Shown here piece after piece: positions 16,503 through 25,245 of a stretch of DNA of 64,000 nt. Position 1 is the first letter of the stretch. Each line of letters starts with the position of its first letter. Position numbers and translations under genes: made by a program. Source of the stretch: Bdellovibrionales bacterium (GTDB lineage: Bacteria > Bdellovibrionota > Bacteriovoracia > Bacteriovoracales > Bacteriovoracaceae); the NCBI GenBank assembly GCA_018646675.1, contig JABGUH010000022.1:1-64000 (forward strand), written 5' to 3'. Under the pieces are notes generated by a model that saw nothing but the letters and a program-made list of their open reading frames with translations, was not told where the DNA came from and did not search any database.

Positions 16503-17366
16503 ATGACTGAAACGGTAGTAACCAGAATTGCTCCTACTCCTAGCGGATATCTGCATCTGGGCAATGCGGTCAACTTTATTTTGAGTTGGATCTATGCACG
16601 CAAAAGAGGCGGGGTAGTCCACTTAAGAATTGATGATATCGATAGTGCTCGGATACGTCCTGAGTACGTAGAGGATATTTTTACAACTCTTAAGTGGCTG
16701 GGCATAGATTATGATCATGGCCCTGGTTCAGCTAAAGATTTTTATCAAAGCTATTCACAAAAATTGAAGATCAGGGATTATGTTAAGTATCCAATCGGTA
16801 ATCCATCATTTTATGTTTGTAGCTGTTCTCGTCGACAATTGAAGGATTTATCTATAAAGGGGATTGGGGAGCATAACTGCCAGAATCAAAATAATCTGTT
16901 GGTTACTGGTGAGAACGCTTTACGAATGGTGGTGACGGAACAACCCATCTTGGTTGGTGACCAGCGGGTAAATTTATATCAAGAGATGGGAGACTTTATT
17001 GTCATCAGAAGAGATGGTCTACCTGCATATCAGTTAGTTAGTCTAATCGAAGATATGCAGGCATCAGTAACTCATATTATTAGAGGAGCGGATCTTCTTC
17101 CCTCTACTGCGGCCCAACTCTACCTGGCCAGAGCGCTGGGAATAGTTGAATTTGCCAAGATCACCTTTTATCATCATCCGCTAGTTAAAGATGAGGATGG
17201 TGGTAAACTATCAAAGTCTCAAGGGGCAATGGCACTTACAACGATGCGCCGACAGGGACAGAGCTCCGATCAGATCTATCACTTCTTGGTAAAGTATATG
17301 GGATGGGGAGATTACCGGCCGGATAGCTTGGATCAGTTATTAAAAATTGCTCCGGCTAGCTTTTAG
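16503..17366 (+). CDS. gluQ: Glutamyl-Q tRNA(Asp) synthetase
   Basis: This truncated relative of glutamyl-tRNA synthetase attaches glutamate to queuosine in tRNA(Asp). The HIGH-type motif is APTPSGYLHLGNA (about residues 10-22) and the KMSKS-type motif is KLSKSQG near 240. A CSC...C zinc-like cluster lies near 107-127. There is no anticodon-binding domain, and 287 residues is typical. ATG 16503 gives the usual N-terminus MTETVVTRIAPTPSG; an upstream start at 16455 is unlikely. A TATAAT at 16444-16449 may be its promoter. It matches the presence of queA and tgt in this genome, since its substrate is queuosine-tRNA. Confidence 0.93.
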   Translation: MTETVVTRIAPTPSGYLHLGNAVNFILSWIYARKRGGVVHLRIDDIDSARIRPEYVEDIFTTLKWLGIDYDHGPGSAKDFYQSYSQKLKIRDYVKYPIGNPSFYVCSCSRRQLKDLSIKGIGEHNCQNQNNLLVTGENALRMVVTEQPILVGDQRVNLYQEMGDFIVIRRDGLPAYQLVSLIEDMQASVTHIIRGADLLPSTAAQLYLARALGIVEFAKITFYHHPLVKDEDGGKLSKSQGAMALTTMRRQGQSSDQIYHFLVKYMGWGDYRPDSLDQLLKIAPASF

Positions 17367-18761
17367 TTAACTCTGGTATGGCCCACAAACTAAGGCTTGC
17401 TCTATTCCGGGTGCAAGATGGAAGAGACCATCAATTAGCCGCTCTTTTTTTAGTAGCACATCGACAATCTGGTCACTATATTTTACCGCACTCTCCTCCA
17501 TCATCCCCATTAGTGGCCACCCCCAAAGTGAGGAGAAGGTGACTCCGTTACGTTCAAAGTGAGGGTCAGTTAAATAGGTACACTCAATCACATCTTCCAC
17601 TGGACTGCGGTTACTACTGCTGCCACCGATTAGATCAATTACCACTGATCCCGGCTTGATGGTTGATCCGATATATTCACGTTTGATTAGATAGTTGACG
17701 CCGCGAAGTTGGGTCGGCTGCTCCGCTCCGTTTATAATAACATCAGAACGGGAGATAAACTCGCTAATCCTCTCTGGGGTTGTATTACTGGCCCCCAAGA
17801 CGTGAGTCGCTCTTACTCCCTGGCGGTAGCACTCATGGATTGCTCCCATTCCCACATTACCATATCCCAGTACAGAAGCTCTTGCCTGGCCTGGTTTACT
17901 ATTCTCATTAAATAGCTTAAAGCCGTAGCGGGCCCCGGCCATACCTGTTTCGTGGAGACACTGAATACGTCTTCCTCCAAAGTGAAAGGGAGGGTGGCCG
18001 TTGCGATACTCCTCAACCACCTGCTTACCTCGTTGATCAACGAACTTGGCCAAGTCGTGTAGTTGGCACTTGTGAGAGCTTAATTGTTCTAGTAGCTGCT
18101 GGTTATTAAATTCTCGGGAGTCGTAAAGGTAGAGATTATCAGGGCCTAAGTGGCGCAGCTCTTCAAAATCGATATCACTTTGGTAGATCGTCAAGGTGTT
18201 GGGACGTCGATTGCCGGCACGTCTGATACCACCAACCATATTGTCATGGTAACCTAAAAATCCTAGGTGCAGTTCCCGATATGGTACCTGTTGCATATGG
18301 ATGACTTCTTCTACAAAACGCTTGCTAAGAATGATCTGGTCAGAAATTATCTTGGGTGACTCTAGTATGGCTTCCATGGCAATTACATTAATTCTAGCTG
18401 CTTTTAGCAGTGCTGCTCGCTGAGGAAAAGAGTGGAAGTGGGCCATACAAAACAGGGTGGTGCCTGGTTTCATCTGAGGGATACTTTCCAGTGATGGCCC
18501 CTTGAACTTTATGATCAGATCACTGTTACAGTAGATCTGGTCTGCAGACTGTTGGATCCCACCGGCATCAAGATACTCTTGGTCCTGGTAACCAATACCT
18601 TGACCACACCCCTCCTCAAAAAAGAGTTGCAGACCATGCTCTACTAGTCGCTTAACATCTGCTGGAACCAAGGCCACTCGCTTCTCCAATCCACCTGGAT
18701 TTTCAGGGGAGATACACTCTTTGGCCAGGGCAATGCTTTTAAACTTGATAAATTCATCCAT
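17367..18761 (-). CDS. Alanine dehydrogenase / PNT-family oxidoreductase
   Basis: The N-terminus has the alanine dehydrogenase/pyridine nucleotide transhydrogenase pattern (ENPGGLEKRVALVPADVKRLVEHG, with ERR/EKR substrate residues) followed by GCGQGIGYQDQEYLDAGG. A nucleotide-binding motif VLGYGNVGMGA lies near residue 300. Family members oxidise amino acids such as alanine or lysine derivatives with NAD(P). The 464-residue length exceeds the 370 of classical alanine dehydrogenase, and the middle differs, so the substrate is uncertain. A TATACT at 18772-18777 sits a few bases before the ATG at 18761, with no ribosome binding site. Its stop abuts the gluQ stop exactly. Confidence 0.75.
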   Translation of the reverse strand: MDEFIKFKSIALAKECISPENPGGLEKRVALVPADVKRLVEHGLQLFFEEGCGQGIGYQDQEYLDAGGIQQSADQIYCNSDLIIKFKGPSLESIPQMKPGTTLFCMAHFHSFPQRAALLKAARINVIAMEAILESPKIISDQIILSKRFVEEVIHMQQVPYRELHLGFLGYHDNMVGGIRRAGNRRPNTLTIYQSDIDFEELRHLGPDNLYLYDSREFNNQQLLEQLSSHKCQLHDLAKFVDQRGKQVVEEYRNGHPPFHFGGRRIQCLHETGMAGARYGFKLFNENSKPGQARASVLGYGNVGMGAIHECYRQGVRATHVLGASNTTPERISEFISRSDVIINGAEQPTQLRGVNYLIKREYIGSTIKPGSVVIDLIGGSSSNRSPVEDVIECTYLTDPHFERNGVTFSSLWGWPLMGMMEESAVKYSDQIVDVLLKKERLIDGLFHLAPGIEQALVCGPYQS

Positions 18762-18840
18762 AACGAGAGTGAGTATAGCATAATTCAATGGTTAAGCGTA
18801 ATTTTTGCCATATTGGCCAGTGGCATACTGTGTTAGCTGC

Positions 18841-18869
18841 TTGCCGATTGCAGTACCAAAGACTATGCT
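18841..18869 (+). promoter_or_regulatory. Candidate promoter of the lemA cassette
   Basis: TTGCCG at 18841-18846 and TATGCT at 18864-18869 are 17 bp apart. Each matches four of six consensus bases. This would give a leader of about 40 bases before the lemA ATG, which has GGAG upstream. Confidence 0.45.
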
Positions 18870-18917
18870 GAAGAGATAGTTTTAGCCGAGGAAATTGCAA
18901 TTTAGGAGATCCTAAGA

Positions 18918-19517
18918 ATGAAGAGTATTACTAGAAGTTTTTTGTCGACCATATTTATTTTAATCGGAGCGGTCACGCTCTCATCCTGCGGGATGCAGAG
19001 TATCCCAACTGCACTGAATGATGTAGAAGCAAAGTGGGCCGAAGTACAAAATCAGTATAAGCGGCGTAGTGATTTGGTGCCTAATTTGGTGGCAACCGTC
19101 AAAGGCTATGCTTCACACGAGAAAGATACCTTACAAGCGGTGGTTGAGGCTCGAGCAAAGGCGACTGCGGTTAATATCAACCCAGCACAGCTAAATGCCC
19201 AAACCATGGCAAAATTTTCTCAAGCACAGGGAGGACTCTCTTCAGCACTTGGACGTTTAATGGTTGTAGTGGAGAAGTATCCAGACTTGAAAGCTAACTC
19301 TAACTTTCGCGATCTACAAGTACAGCTAGAGGGAACTGAAAATCGCATTACGGTTGCTCGTAATCGTTACATAGAGTCAATTAAAGCGTTTAATAATCTT
19401 GTCACAGTACCTCCGACCTCTTGGTACAATGGGATATTTTTAAAGCATGAAAAGAAACCACAGTTCAAGGTGGAGAACCTTCAACAGGTAGAAAATGCAC
19501 CCAAGGTTCAATTTTAA
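18918..19517 (+). CDS. lemA: LemA-family lipoprotein
   Basis: The protein begins with a lipoprotein signal ending in LSSC (Cys about residue 24). It carries the LemA hallmark: VEAKWAEVQNQYKRRSDLVPNLVATVKGYASHE (about residues 37-69), with the RRxDLVPNLV core, and ends with FNNLVTVPPTSWYNGIFL near 155-172. LemA proteins are helical, membrane-anchored and of poorly known role. They very often sit beside TPM-domain proteins, as here. Its stop overlaps the next ATG by one base, so the three genes form a cassette. Confidence 0.93.
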   Translation: MKSITRSFLSTIFILIGAVTLSSCGMQSIPTALNDVEAKWAEVQNQYKRRSDLVPNLVATVKGYASHEKDTLQAVVEARAKATAVNINPAQLNAQTMAKFSQAQGGLSSALGRLMVVVEKYPDLKANSNFRDLQVQLEGTENRITVARNRYIESIKAFNNLVTVPPTSWYNGIFLKHEKKPQFKVENLQQVENAPKVQF

Positions 19518-20278
19518 TGGGAACACAATCTCTTCGAACTACTCTTGTTATCTTTCTGCTCCTAACTTTAAGTGGTGCCACAGCAGGAAAAGAGGTTCCT
19601 GCTCTTAACTCTTTAGTGGTTGATCAGGCGGGAGTACTCTCAAATCGAGTTGAACAGGCGTTGGCACAAGCTTTGGGCCAGATTAAACGGAAAAACGGCC
19701 ATGAAATAGCGGTCTTAATTGTGGGTTCACTGGAAGGAGAGAGTATTGATGGATATTCGATCAAGGTGGTGGACTCATGGCAGTTAGGGGCCAAGGGCAA
19801 GGACCAGGGCGTACTTTTTTTGGTGGCGATTGATGATCGCAAGATGAGAATTGAAGTGGGGCGTGGATTAGAGGGAGTTGTTCCTGATATCGTTGCAGGT
19901 CGAATTATTAGTTCAGTAAAACCCTATTTTAAGAAAGGGGATTATCAGTCAGGAATAGTTGTCGGTGTGGCACAAATTGCAGAAAAGCTAGGAGTTAAGC
20001 TGCAAGGTGCTCCTGTCGTACAGCGTAGGCGGAGAGCTGGCCGGGGATCATCTGGCTCCCTGCTATTTATCTTCTTTATGATGGCGGCACTCTTTGGGCG
20101 TGGCAGGCGTTTCGGAGGAGGAGGTCTATTTTCAGCACTTCTACTGGGCTCAATGATTGGTGGAGGAGGACGCTACAGCGGTGGTGGATTCTCTAGCGGT
20201 GGTGGCGGTGGTAGCTTTGGTGGTGGTTTTGGCGGCGGCGGCGGCTTCTCTGGCGGTGGTGCCAGTGGTGGATGGTAG
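19517..20278 (+). CDS. TPM-domain protein with glycine-rich tail (YgcG type)
   Basis: A signal peptide of about 24 residues is followed by a TPM domain (VVDQAGVLSNRVEQALAQAL to KPYFKKGDYQSGI, about residues 36-150). It contains GKDQGVLFLVAIDDRKMRIEVGRGLEG. A basic linker QRRRRAGR, a hydrophobic segment near 180 and a Gly/Ser-rich tail of FGGG and FSGGG repeats follow. This is the usual YgcG layout, known beside LemA. The domain is proposed to act in membrane or photosystem quality control elsewhere; the bacterial role is unclear. The gene overlaps lemA by one base. Confidence 0.92.
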   Translation: MGTQSLRTTLVIFLLLTLSGATAGKEVPALNSLVVDQAGVLSNRVEQALAQALGQIKRKNGHEIAVLIVGSLEGESIDGYSIKVVDSWQLGAKGKDQGVLFLVAIDDRKMRIEVGRGLEGVVPDIVAGRIISSVKPYFKKGDYQSGIVVGVAQIAEKLGVKLQGAPVVQRRRRAGRGSSGSLLFIFFMMAALFGRGRRFGGGGLFSALLLGSMIGGGGRYSGGGFSSGGGGGSFGGGFGGGGGFSGGGASGGW

Positions 20279-20280
20279 AG

Positions 20281-20898
20281 ATGAAAAGAGTAGATGATAG
20301 TAGTCGTAAAAAAATTGAGCAGGCAGTGGCAAAAGCGGAGCTACAAACGTCGGGGGAGATTGTTCCGGTTATCTTAAAACAGTCAGACCTCTATCCCGCA
20401 GCTCACTTTCGTTTGGCTTTAGTGGTTGGAGTAATCTTCTCCTTGATCTACTACTACCGTTTCGATTTTGATGACCCGATCGCCTTAATTTGGGTGCAGA
20501 TTCCTGGCATGTTGTTGGGATATTTAGTGGCCTTTATACCTTTTTTCAAACGTTTGCTTACTACTAAAAGTGAGCTTCAAGAAGAGAGTCATCAGCGTGC
20601 GATTCAGATATTTCACGAACATCAGGTTTCGATGACTCGCGATCGTACTGGCATTATGATCTTTATATCTCTTTTAGAGCGCAGAGTATTGGTACTGGCA
20701 GATGCAGGTATTAATCAACAGGTAGCTGCCAACTATTGGGATCAATTGGTTGCAACACTGGTTGGCCGGATAAAAGAGGGAAGAGAGATCGAAGGCATTA
20801 TCGAGGCGATTGAAGAGTGTGGCAAAGCTCTTAGCAACTCTTTTCCTCGCAAAGATGATGACACCAATGAGATATCAGATCAACTAGTTACAGACTAG
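20281..20898 (+). CDS. Second TPM-domain membrane protein
   Basis: This protein resembles the shorter TPM partner often found after YgcG. The N-terminus has RKKIEQAVAKAELQTSGEIVPVI. Two transmembrane segments follow (LALVVGVIFSLIYYY and IWVQIPGMLLGYLVAFIPFF, about residues 43-90), and then HEHQVSMTRDRTGIMIFISLLERRVLVLADAGI. It lacks the glycine-rich tail. The ATG at 20281 has been chosen; an in-frame ATG at 20272 would overlap the previous gene by seven bases. Being third in a tight cassette suggests joint function with LemA and the YgcG-like protein. Confidence 0.88.
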   Translation: MKRVDDSSRKKIEQAVAKAELQTSGEIVPVILKQSDLYPAAHFRLALVVGVIFSLIYYYRFDFDDPIALIWVQIPGMLLGYLVAFIPFFKRLLTTKSELQEESHQRAIQIFHEHQVSMTRDRTGIMIFISLLERRVLVLADAGINQQVAANYWDQLVATLVGRIKEGREIEGIIEAIEECGKALSNSFPRKDDDTNEISDQLVTD

Positions 20899-21068
20899 AT
20901 ACCAATTTTCAAGAGTCACTTTGTCACTGCTGGTGCCACTTTGTGGCCAGTTTCTACCCAAAATAGTCAAATTAAAAGTTAGGATTACTTTGCTGTTTGT
21001 AATTTAAAATTGGTCTAAGATAGTATCGCCCATAAGGGGATAGAATTATCCAAGGAGAGGGGGAAACT

Positions 21069-22325
21069 TTGAGCAACTATTTACAAACAGATTTCTTAAA
21101 CAAACTATTAACACTTATTACTCTTACAACTCTATTTTACCTGTTGGTGGGATGTCATCCCAATGGTCAGGGGTCGATGGGAGTGGCATCAGGTAGATCA
21201 GCACAATCGGAAGTAATTATTGGAACATTAGACTGGCAGGAGTTACCAAGCGCCACTAATGATGGGGCAGTGTTGGCGAATGGAGCTGCGGTTGGAGATC
21301 TACGCATTCCATCTCAATATAGTCGTTGTACTGCTTTCTTAATTAATAGTGACACAGTAATGACCAACCATCACTGTATTCCTAATGCTCAGAGTGCAGT
21401 CGGTGTAAAGCTCTACATGCGACATGAAGAGGGAGTCGCCAGTGAAGATCAAGAGATCTATCAATGCGATACCTTTATTGGCAATAATCGGGCATTAGAT
21501 TTTGCGCTATTAAAGTGTGAAGGTACTCCGGGAGATCGCTGGGGACACGTTACTCTATCCTCAGATCCTGTTCAGGTGGAAGATCAGATCTATGTAATTC
21601 ACCAAAATTGTGATTACTATAGTGATCGTCAGTGTGACTGGTCGAAGAAAATTTCGAACGGTACGGTTAGTGCAATTGGTGAGACTGAACTTACTCATAA
21701 TGCAGATACTCTTGGAGGGTCATCTGGCAGTCCACTATTTATAGCAGAGAGTGATGCGGTGGTAGCAATTCACCATGCAGGGTATGGTAATAATGGTTCT
21801 GGAAGAGGTTATGAGAACTATGCAGTTTCAATGGAGCAGATCATTCCAGAACTACAGGCTAGTTTCTCTGATGTTGAGTTAACTATTGCTGGAGTTGGGG
21901 GAGATGATGATGTTGATCCAACCGCTCCGACAGATCCTTTCGAACCTAATAACTCTATTGCTACTGCTTCCCCGGTAGAGCTACCTTTAAGTTCTGGCCC
22001 AATGTTAATTACCCAAGGTGATAGTGACTACTTTGCAATTGATCTGGATCAGCGATCCTCTTTAACAGTCAGGGTGGAATTTTTTCACGCTGACGGTGAT
22101 CTAGATATCAAGTTGGTTGATCAGGATGGTCAGCGTGTCGCTCTTAGTAACGGAGTGACAGACCTTGAAGAGATTGCTAAAGATCTAGATAGTGGTCGCT
22201 ACTACTTAGTCGTTTATGGCTATAAGCAGGCGGAAAATAGTTACGAAATTAGCGTTGAAACATCTGAGATTGTTACCAGTTCTGACAGTGATGACAGTAG
22301 AAGTTTTTGGAGCTGGTGGTTCTAG
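21069..22325 (+). CDS. Secreted trypsin-like serine protease lipoprotein with PPC domain
   Basis: A lipoprotein signal ends in LVGC (Cys about residue 29). The protease domain shows the triad: His in VMTNHHC near residue 100, Asp in ALDFALLKC near 140, Ser in LGGSSGSPLF near 220. An acidic linker leads to a prepeptidase C-terminal (PPC) domain, DPFEPNNSIATASPVELP to SGRYYLVVYGYK, which commonly follows secreted proteases. The last residues are aromatic, FWSWWF, which is unusual. The start is TTG at 21069 behind AAGGAG at 21052-21057. It likely acts in the periplasm or on the surface. Confidence 0.9.
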   Translation: MSNYLQTDFLNKLLTLITLTTLFYLLVGCHPNGQGSMGVASGRSAQSEVIIGTLDWQELPSATNDGAVLANGAAVGDLRIPSQYSRCTAFLINSDTVMTNHHCIPNAQSAVGVKLYMRHEEGVASEDQEIYQCDTFIGNNRALDFALLKCEGTPGDRWGHVTLSSDPVQVEDQIYVIHQNCDYYSDRQCDWSKKISNGTVSAIGETELTHNADTLGGSSGSPLFIAESDAVVAIHHAGYGNNGSGRGYENYAVSMEQIIPELQASFSDVELTIAGVGGDDDVDPTAPTDPFEPNNSIATASPVELPLSSGPMLITQGDSDYFAIDLDQRSSLTVRVEFFHADGDLDIKLVDQDGQRVALSNGVTDLEEIAKDLDSGRYYLVVYGYKQAENSYEISVETSEIVTSSDSDDSRSFWSWWF

Positions 22326-22381
22326 TTATAACTCGCTGTAATGTTTTCAATTAGATTGTTTAGAATCCCTTGAAAGTGTAG

Positions 22382-22409
22382 TGTCGCAGCGCATGGAGTT
22401 GCTGCGACA
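22382..22409 (+). repeat. Perfect 9-bp inverted repeat between two secreted-protein genes
   Basis: TGTCGCAGC at 22382-22390 and GCTGCGACA at 22401-22409 surround a 10-base loop, forming a strong GC-rich hairpin. No T-run follows on the plus strand, so it does not look like a standard terminator. It may stabilise the upstream message, end it with Rho, or be an operator for the next gene. Confidence 0.7.
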
Positions 22410-22449
22410 AACATTAAAGAAGTAATCAAGTCAGATAGGGGTTCTAAAT

Positions 22450-23250
22450 ATGTTATATAAATACCACCACTTAACTGTTGTGGCGCTACTGCTTTTGGCC
22501 AGCTCTACTCTTTGGGCTTACGACATCTCTGATCTGTCGAAGTTACAGGAGGATTTCTGCCAAAATCACCTCCCGACAGCAAAAATTCGTCAAATATTGC
22601 AGGATGATAGTAGGCAGCAGCTATCTTTTCGTAATCAAGGTGGACTGATCAATGGTGGCGTATGTTGGTGGCACTCTCGTTTTACTCGCAATACTGCCTA
22701 TCTGGCCGCCTTTGCGCCAGAACTACCAAATATAACTCATAATGAAGCAGTCGATATTATTAAGCGTTTGCGCAAAGGTAAAGAGGTAGTAGTAATTCCT
22801 GGTTATCAAAATATAGCTGAGTTCTCCTATTATTTTGCTAAAGAGATCCAAAGCGAACTAGAGTCTTGGCAGAAGGTAGATGGAATGATTGGCCAGCAGT
22901 GGTTGGTAGGTCTATGGGGAAGCTCTGAAATTTCAGCTAAAAAGATGCAAAAGAGAATGGATACTCTCTACCGAGAGGTGGTAAAGAAGAATAGAGTTGT
23001 CTATCAGATGTTGCAGATTAAAGGGATTGACTCCCATGCGTGGTTGGTCGTCGATATGGAGAAGCTGGGTGATGGAGGATATCACTTAACTGTGATTGAT
23101 AGTAACTATCCTCAAGATCACCAGCAATACTACTATCATCCCGGCATGACCTCTTTTCATCACAGAGGTTTTGGCTCCTTTGTGCCCTACACAGGTAAAA
23201 ATAGAGAGTTAAAGAGAATGGAACGAGTTATAAGTAAGCTCTGTCGCTAG
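22450..23250 (+). CDS. Secreted protein with possible papain-like catalytic residues
   Basis: A clear signal peptide (to about residue 23) is followed by NGGVCWWHSRFTR near residue 70, IDSHAWLVVDME near 195, and TVIDSNYP near 215. The order Cys, His, Asp/Asn with these contexts resembles transglutaminase/papain-fold peptidases. I do not recognise a named family. The protein is otherwise rich in aromatic residues and lacks known domains. It follows the secreted serine protease and an intervening hairpin, so both may belong to one secreted set. The enzymatic reading is inference. Confidence 0.65.
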   Translation: MLYKYHHLTVVALLLLASSTLWAYDISDLSKLQEDFCQNHLPTAKIRQILQDDSRQQLSFRNQGGLINGGVCWWHSRFTRNTAYLAAFAPELPNITHNEAVDIIKRLRKGKEVVVIPGYQNIAEFSYYFAKEIQSELESWQKVDGMIGQQWLVGLWGSSEISAKKMQKRMDTLYREVVKKNRVVYQMLQIKGIDSHAWLVVDMEKLGDGGYHLTVIDSNYPQDHQQYYYHPGMTSFHHRGFGSFVPYTGKNRELKRMERVISKLCR

Positions 23251-23346
23251 CTAAGCCTCACCTCCCTCTTTACTTTTGTCTCTACAACTTTTAAGATTCG
23301 CTGACATTTGTGAAATTTTATTTGCTTAAAGTGGTGGAGGTCTACG

Positions 23347-23880
23347 ATGTATTTTTTTGCGTTCAAAAGAGTTATTACTGTATGTGCTATTTTTTCTCTA
23401 TCTTTTAATTTACTTAGCGCAGAGGTAACACTCTCTGATCTACAAATAGCAGAGCAGCAGGAGGTATCAGTCGGATTGGCCGCGCCTCAAAAAACTTCAA
23501 CTCTACTATCCACCAAGAATTTGGCATGGGGAACTATGGCGCTCTTAGGAGCAGCGGCCCTGACCGGAAGAGAGCAGAAGGTAAACCCAATCCATATAAG
23601 CCTTGCCTCCCTTTCGGCGATGAGCTATGGATTTTTTATGAACTCCTATTGCTCGACTACTTACAATGTAAAGGATACTCCCTATAAGTGGGCAGGATAT
23701 GCTAAGTGGCTCCATCTGCCTGCGATGATTATACTTCCAGTGGCCGGAGCGATGGCCCAGCGTCAGTTTGCTCGTGGTGATAAATCTGCATCCGGATTTG
23801 CTTCTATCCATAAACCATCTGCATTAGCAGCAGTAGTTGGGATGGCACTTACCACCCTCTCTTTAACCTTTGAGTTCTAA
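23347..23880 (+). CDS. Hypothetical membrane protein
   Basis: The 177-residue protein has a likely signal sequence (ITVCAIFSLSFNLLSAE). Further hydrophobic stretches follow at about residues 58-72, 86-100, 122-138 and 158-174. No motif is recognised. A GGAGG site precedes the ATG (GTGGAGGTCTACG). It may be an inner-membrane protein with three or four helices. It converges with the next gene over 27 bases. Confidence 0.6.
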   Translation: MYFFAFKRVITVCAIFSLSFNLLSAEVTLSDLQIAEQQEVSVGLAAPQKTSTLLSTKNLAWGTMALLGAAALTGREQKVNPIHISLASLSAMSYGFFMNSYCSTTYNVKDTPYKWAGYAKWLHLPAMIILPVAGAMAQRQFARGDKSASGFASIHKPSALAAVVGMALTTLSLTFEF

Positions 23881-23907
23881 AAGATTAAAAATAGATAAGA
23901 TCAGAAG

Positions 23908-24240
23908 TTAGAGCAGAGTGCAGATGGCTTCTACCATCTCCTCTCTGCTCCAAATTACCCACTCCAGAAATTCACCTGGTTGGTGTAGGGTGGAACAGGA
24001 GTAGTGCCTTACCTCTCTGCTTGGGCTAAAGATTTCTAGGCAGTAGCTGTTACTATTTTTACGCTTTAATATAAAAGTGTAGTCTCGGTCGGCTGCAAAG
24101 CGGACCGACTCTGAACTTGCAATAGTTACCTGTTGCTTGGCGGTTAACTCTAAATTCACTTTTGTCTGACAGATGAGTTCGGATGCCAACAGTGGCATGG
24201 AAAGAAGGGCGGCAGTTATAACAATTGAAAACAATCTCAT
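23908..24240 (-). CDS. Small secreted hypothetical protein
   Basis: The ATG at 24240 follows TTGGAGATT and gives a good signal peptide (MRLFSIVITAALLSMPLLASE). The mature part is about 90 residues with four cysteines (in LICQT, YCLEI, HYSCST and AICTLL), which could form two disulfides in the periplasm. A TTG at 24252 is also in frame but less likely. No family is recognised. Confidence 0.65.
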   Translation of the reverse strand: MRLFSIVITAALLSMPLLASELICQTKVNLELTAKQQVTIASSESVRFAADRDYTFILKRKNSNSYCLEIFSPSREVRHYSCSTLHQPGEFLEWVIWSREEMVEAICTLL

Positions 24241-24299
24241 AATAATCTCCAAAATAAGAAGTATTTTTACTACTCTCTATCAGACCCGATCAATGATGA

Positions 24300-24734
24300 T
24301 CAGTCAAATTGCCAGAGATATAGTCCGGTAGTTGGATCGAGTAAGCGATCCAGTGGTTTACAGCTAAGCTCAGTCATAACAAACTCTGCGGCAAAGATGA
24401 TATTTCCCTCTACTAAGTGGCCTCCATACACCTTGCCATTCTGATCGGCGATAGACATATGAGCGTGGACAAATGGCTTTCCATCTTTTAGTGAGACATT
24501 ACCAATTAGGGATACAATCTCCATATGTTGTGAAAAAAGGATATTCTCATACTCTCTAGTATCTTGGTGAAAGTAGGCAAGGGTAGCACTTTGGAGTGCT
24601 CCAATCCCTTGCATCCGGCCGGCATGGATCTCTCCTCTCACACAGATAGAGGTTAGCTGCTCTAGTATGTCTTCTCCGTAATCCAATCTACCAATTAGAG
24701 TTCTAGTTGGTGTTGCAACTTTATAATTTGGCAT
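24300..24734 (-). CDS. PPC/DUF296 domain protein
   Basis: The protein fits the plants-and-prokaryotes conserved (DUF296) family: GEDILEQLTSICVRGEIHAGRMQGIGAL near residues 20-48, and the metal-like HAHMSIADQNGKVYGGHLVEGN near 92-113. Bacterial members are small trimeric proteins that can bind DNA or metal, with no settled role. The second of two adjacent ATGs is chosen because GAGGAGG is then five bases away. It diverges from the YjbQ gene, with 56 bases between the two starts. Confidence 0.85.
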   Translation of the reverse strand: MPNYKVATPTRTLIGRLDYGEDILEQLTSICVRGEIHAGRMQGIGALQSATLAYFHQDTREYENILFSQHMEIVSLIGNVSLKDGKPFVHAHMSIADQNGKVYGGHLVEGNIIFAAEFVMTELSCKPLDRLLDPTTGLYLWQFD

Positions 24735-24790
24735 CATCCCCTCCTCGAGTAGACTAATAATATATTGTCCGCTAAGAAAGGCAATATCTT

Positions 24791-25228
24791 TTGTTACAAG
24801 GGGGAGTAGTGAAGCATTATCGTAAGGAGTTGTGGTTTGAAGTGCCCAAAAGGCGGGATTTTATCAACATTACAGCTGACCTTGAGCAGTGTATTATTGC
24901 GAGTAAAGTGCGTGAAGGGTTACTACTTTGCAACGCTATGCATATAACTGCCTCGGTCTTTATAAATGACCATGAGTCAGGTCTACATGCTGATTACGAA
25001 AGATGGTTGGAGCAGCTGGCACCCCACGAACCGACCTCACAATATCTGCACAATCGCACTGGAGAGGATAATGGAGATGCTCACTTGAAACGTCAGATCA
25101 TGGGGAGAGAAGTGATGGTGGCAATTACCAATGGCCAAATGGACTTTGGCCCATGGGAGCAGGTCTTTTATGGAGAGTTTGACGGCGGCCGTCGCAAACG
25201 AGTCTTGGTTAAAATTATTGGAGAGTAG
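24791..25228 (+). CDS. yjbQ: YjbQ/UPF0047 family protein
   Basis: The sequence matches the YjbQ family. Members can complement thiamin phosphate synthase mutants weakly, and are therefore sometimes called secondary thiamine-phosphate synthase. Marks are the N-terminal strand [48 protein letters not shown] near 48-78, [18 protein letters not shown] and the C-terminal [23 protein letters not shown]. About 145 residues is typical. The TTG at 24791 has AAAGG at a good distance. A GTG at 24809 has only two bases from GGAG, so the start is uncertain. Confidence 0.9.
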   Translation: MLQGGVVKHYRKELWFEVPKRRDFINITADLEQCIIASKVREGLLLCNAMHITASVFINDHESGLHADYERWLEQLAPHEPTSQYLHNRTGEDNGDAHLKRQIMGREVMVAITNGQMDFGPWEQVFYGEFDGGRRKRVLVKIIGE

Positions 25229-25245
25229 CACCACGTAGAGATCTT

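Noticed and set aside
20934-20946. GCCAC-TTT-GTGGC hairpin upstream of the protease gene
   Set aside because: The stem is only five bases with no T-run. Its likeness to the hairpin at 14954 is too weak to call a repeat family.
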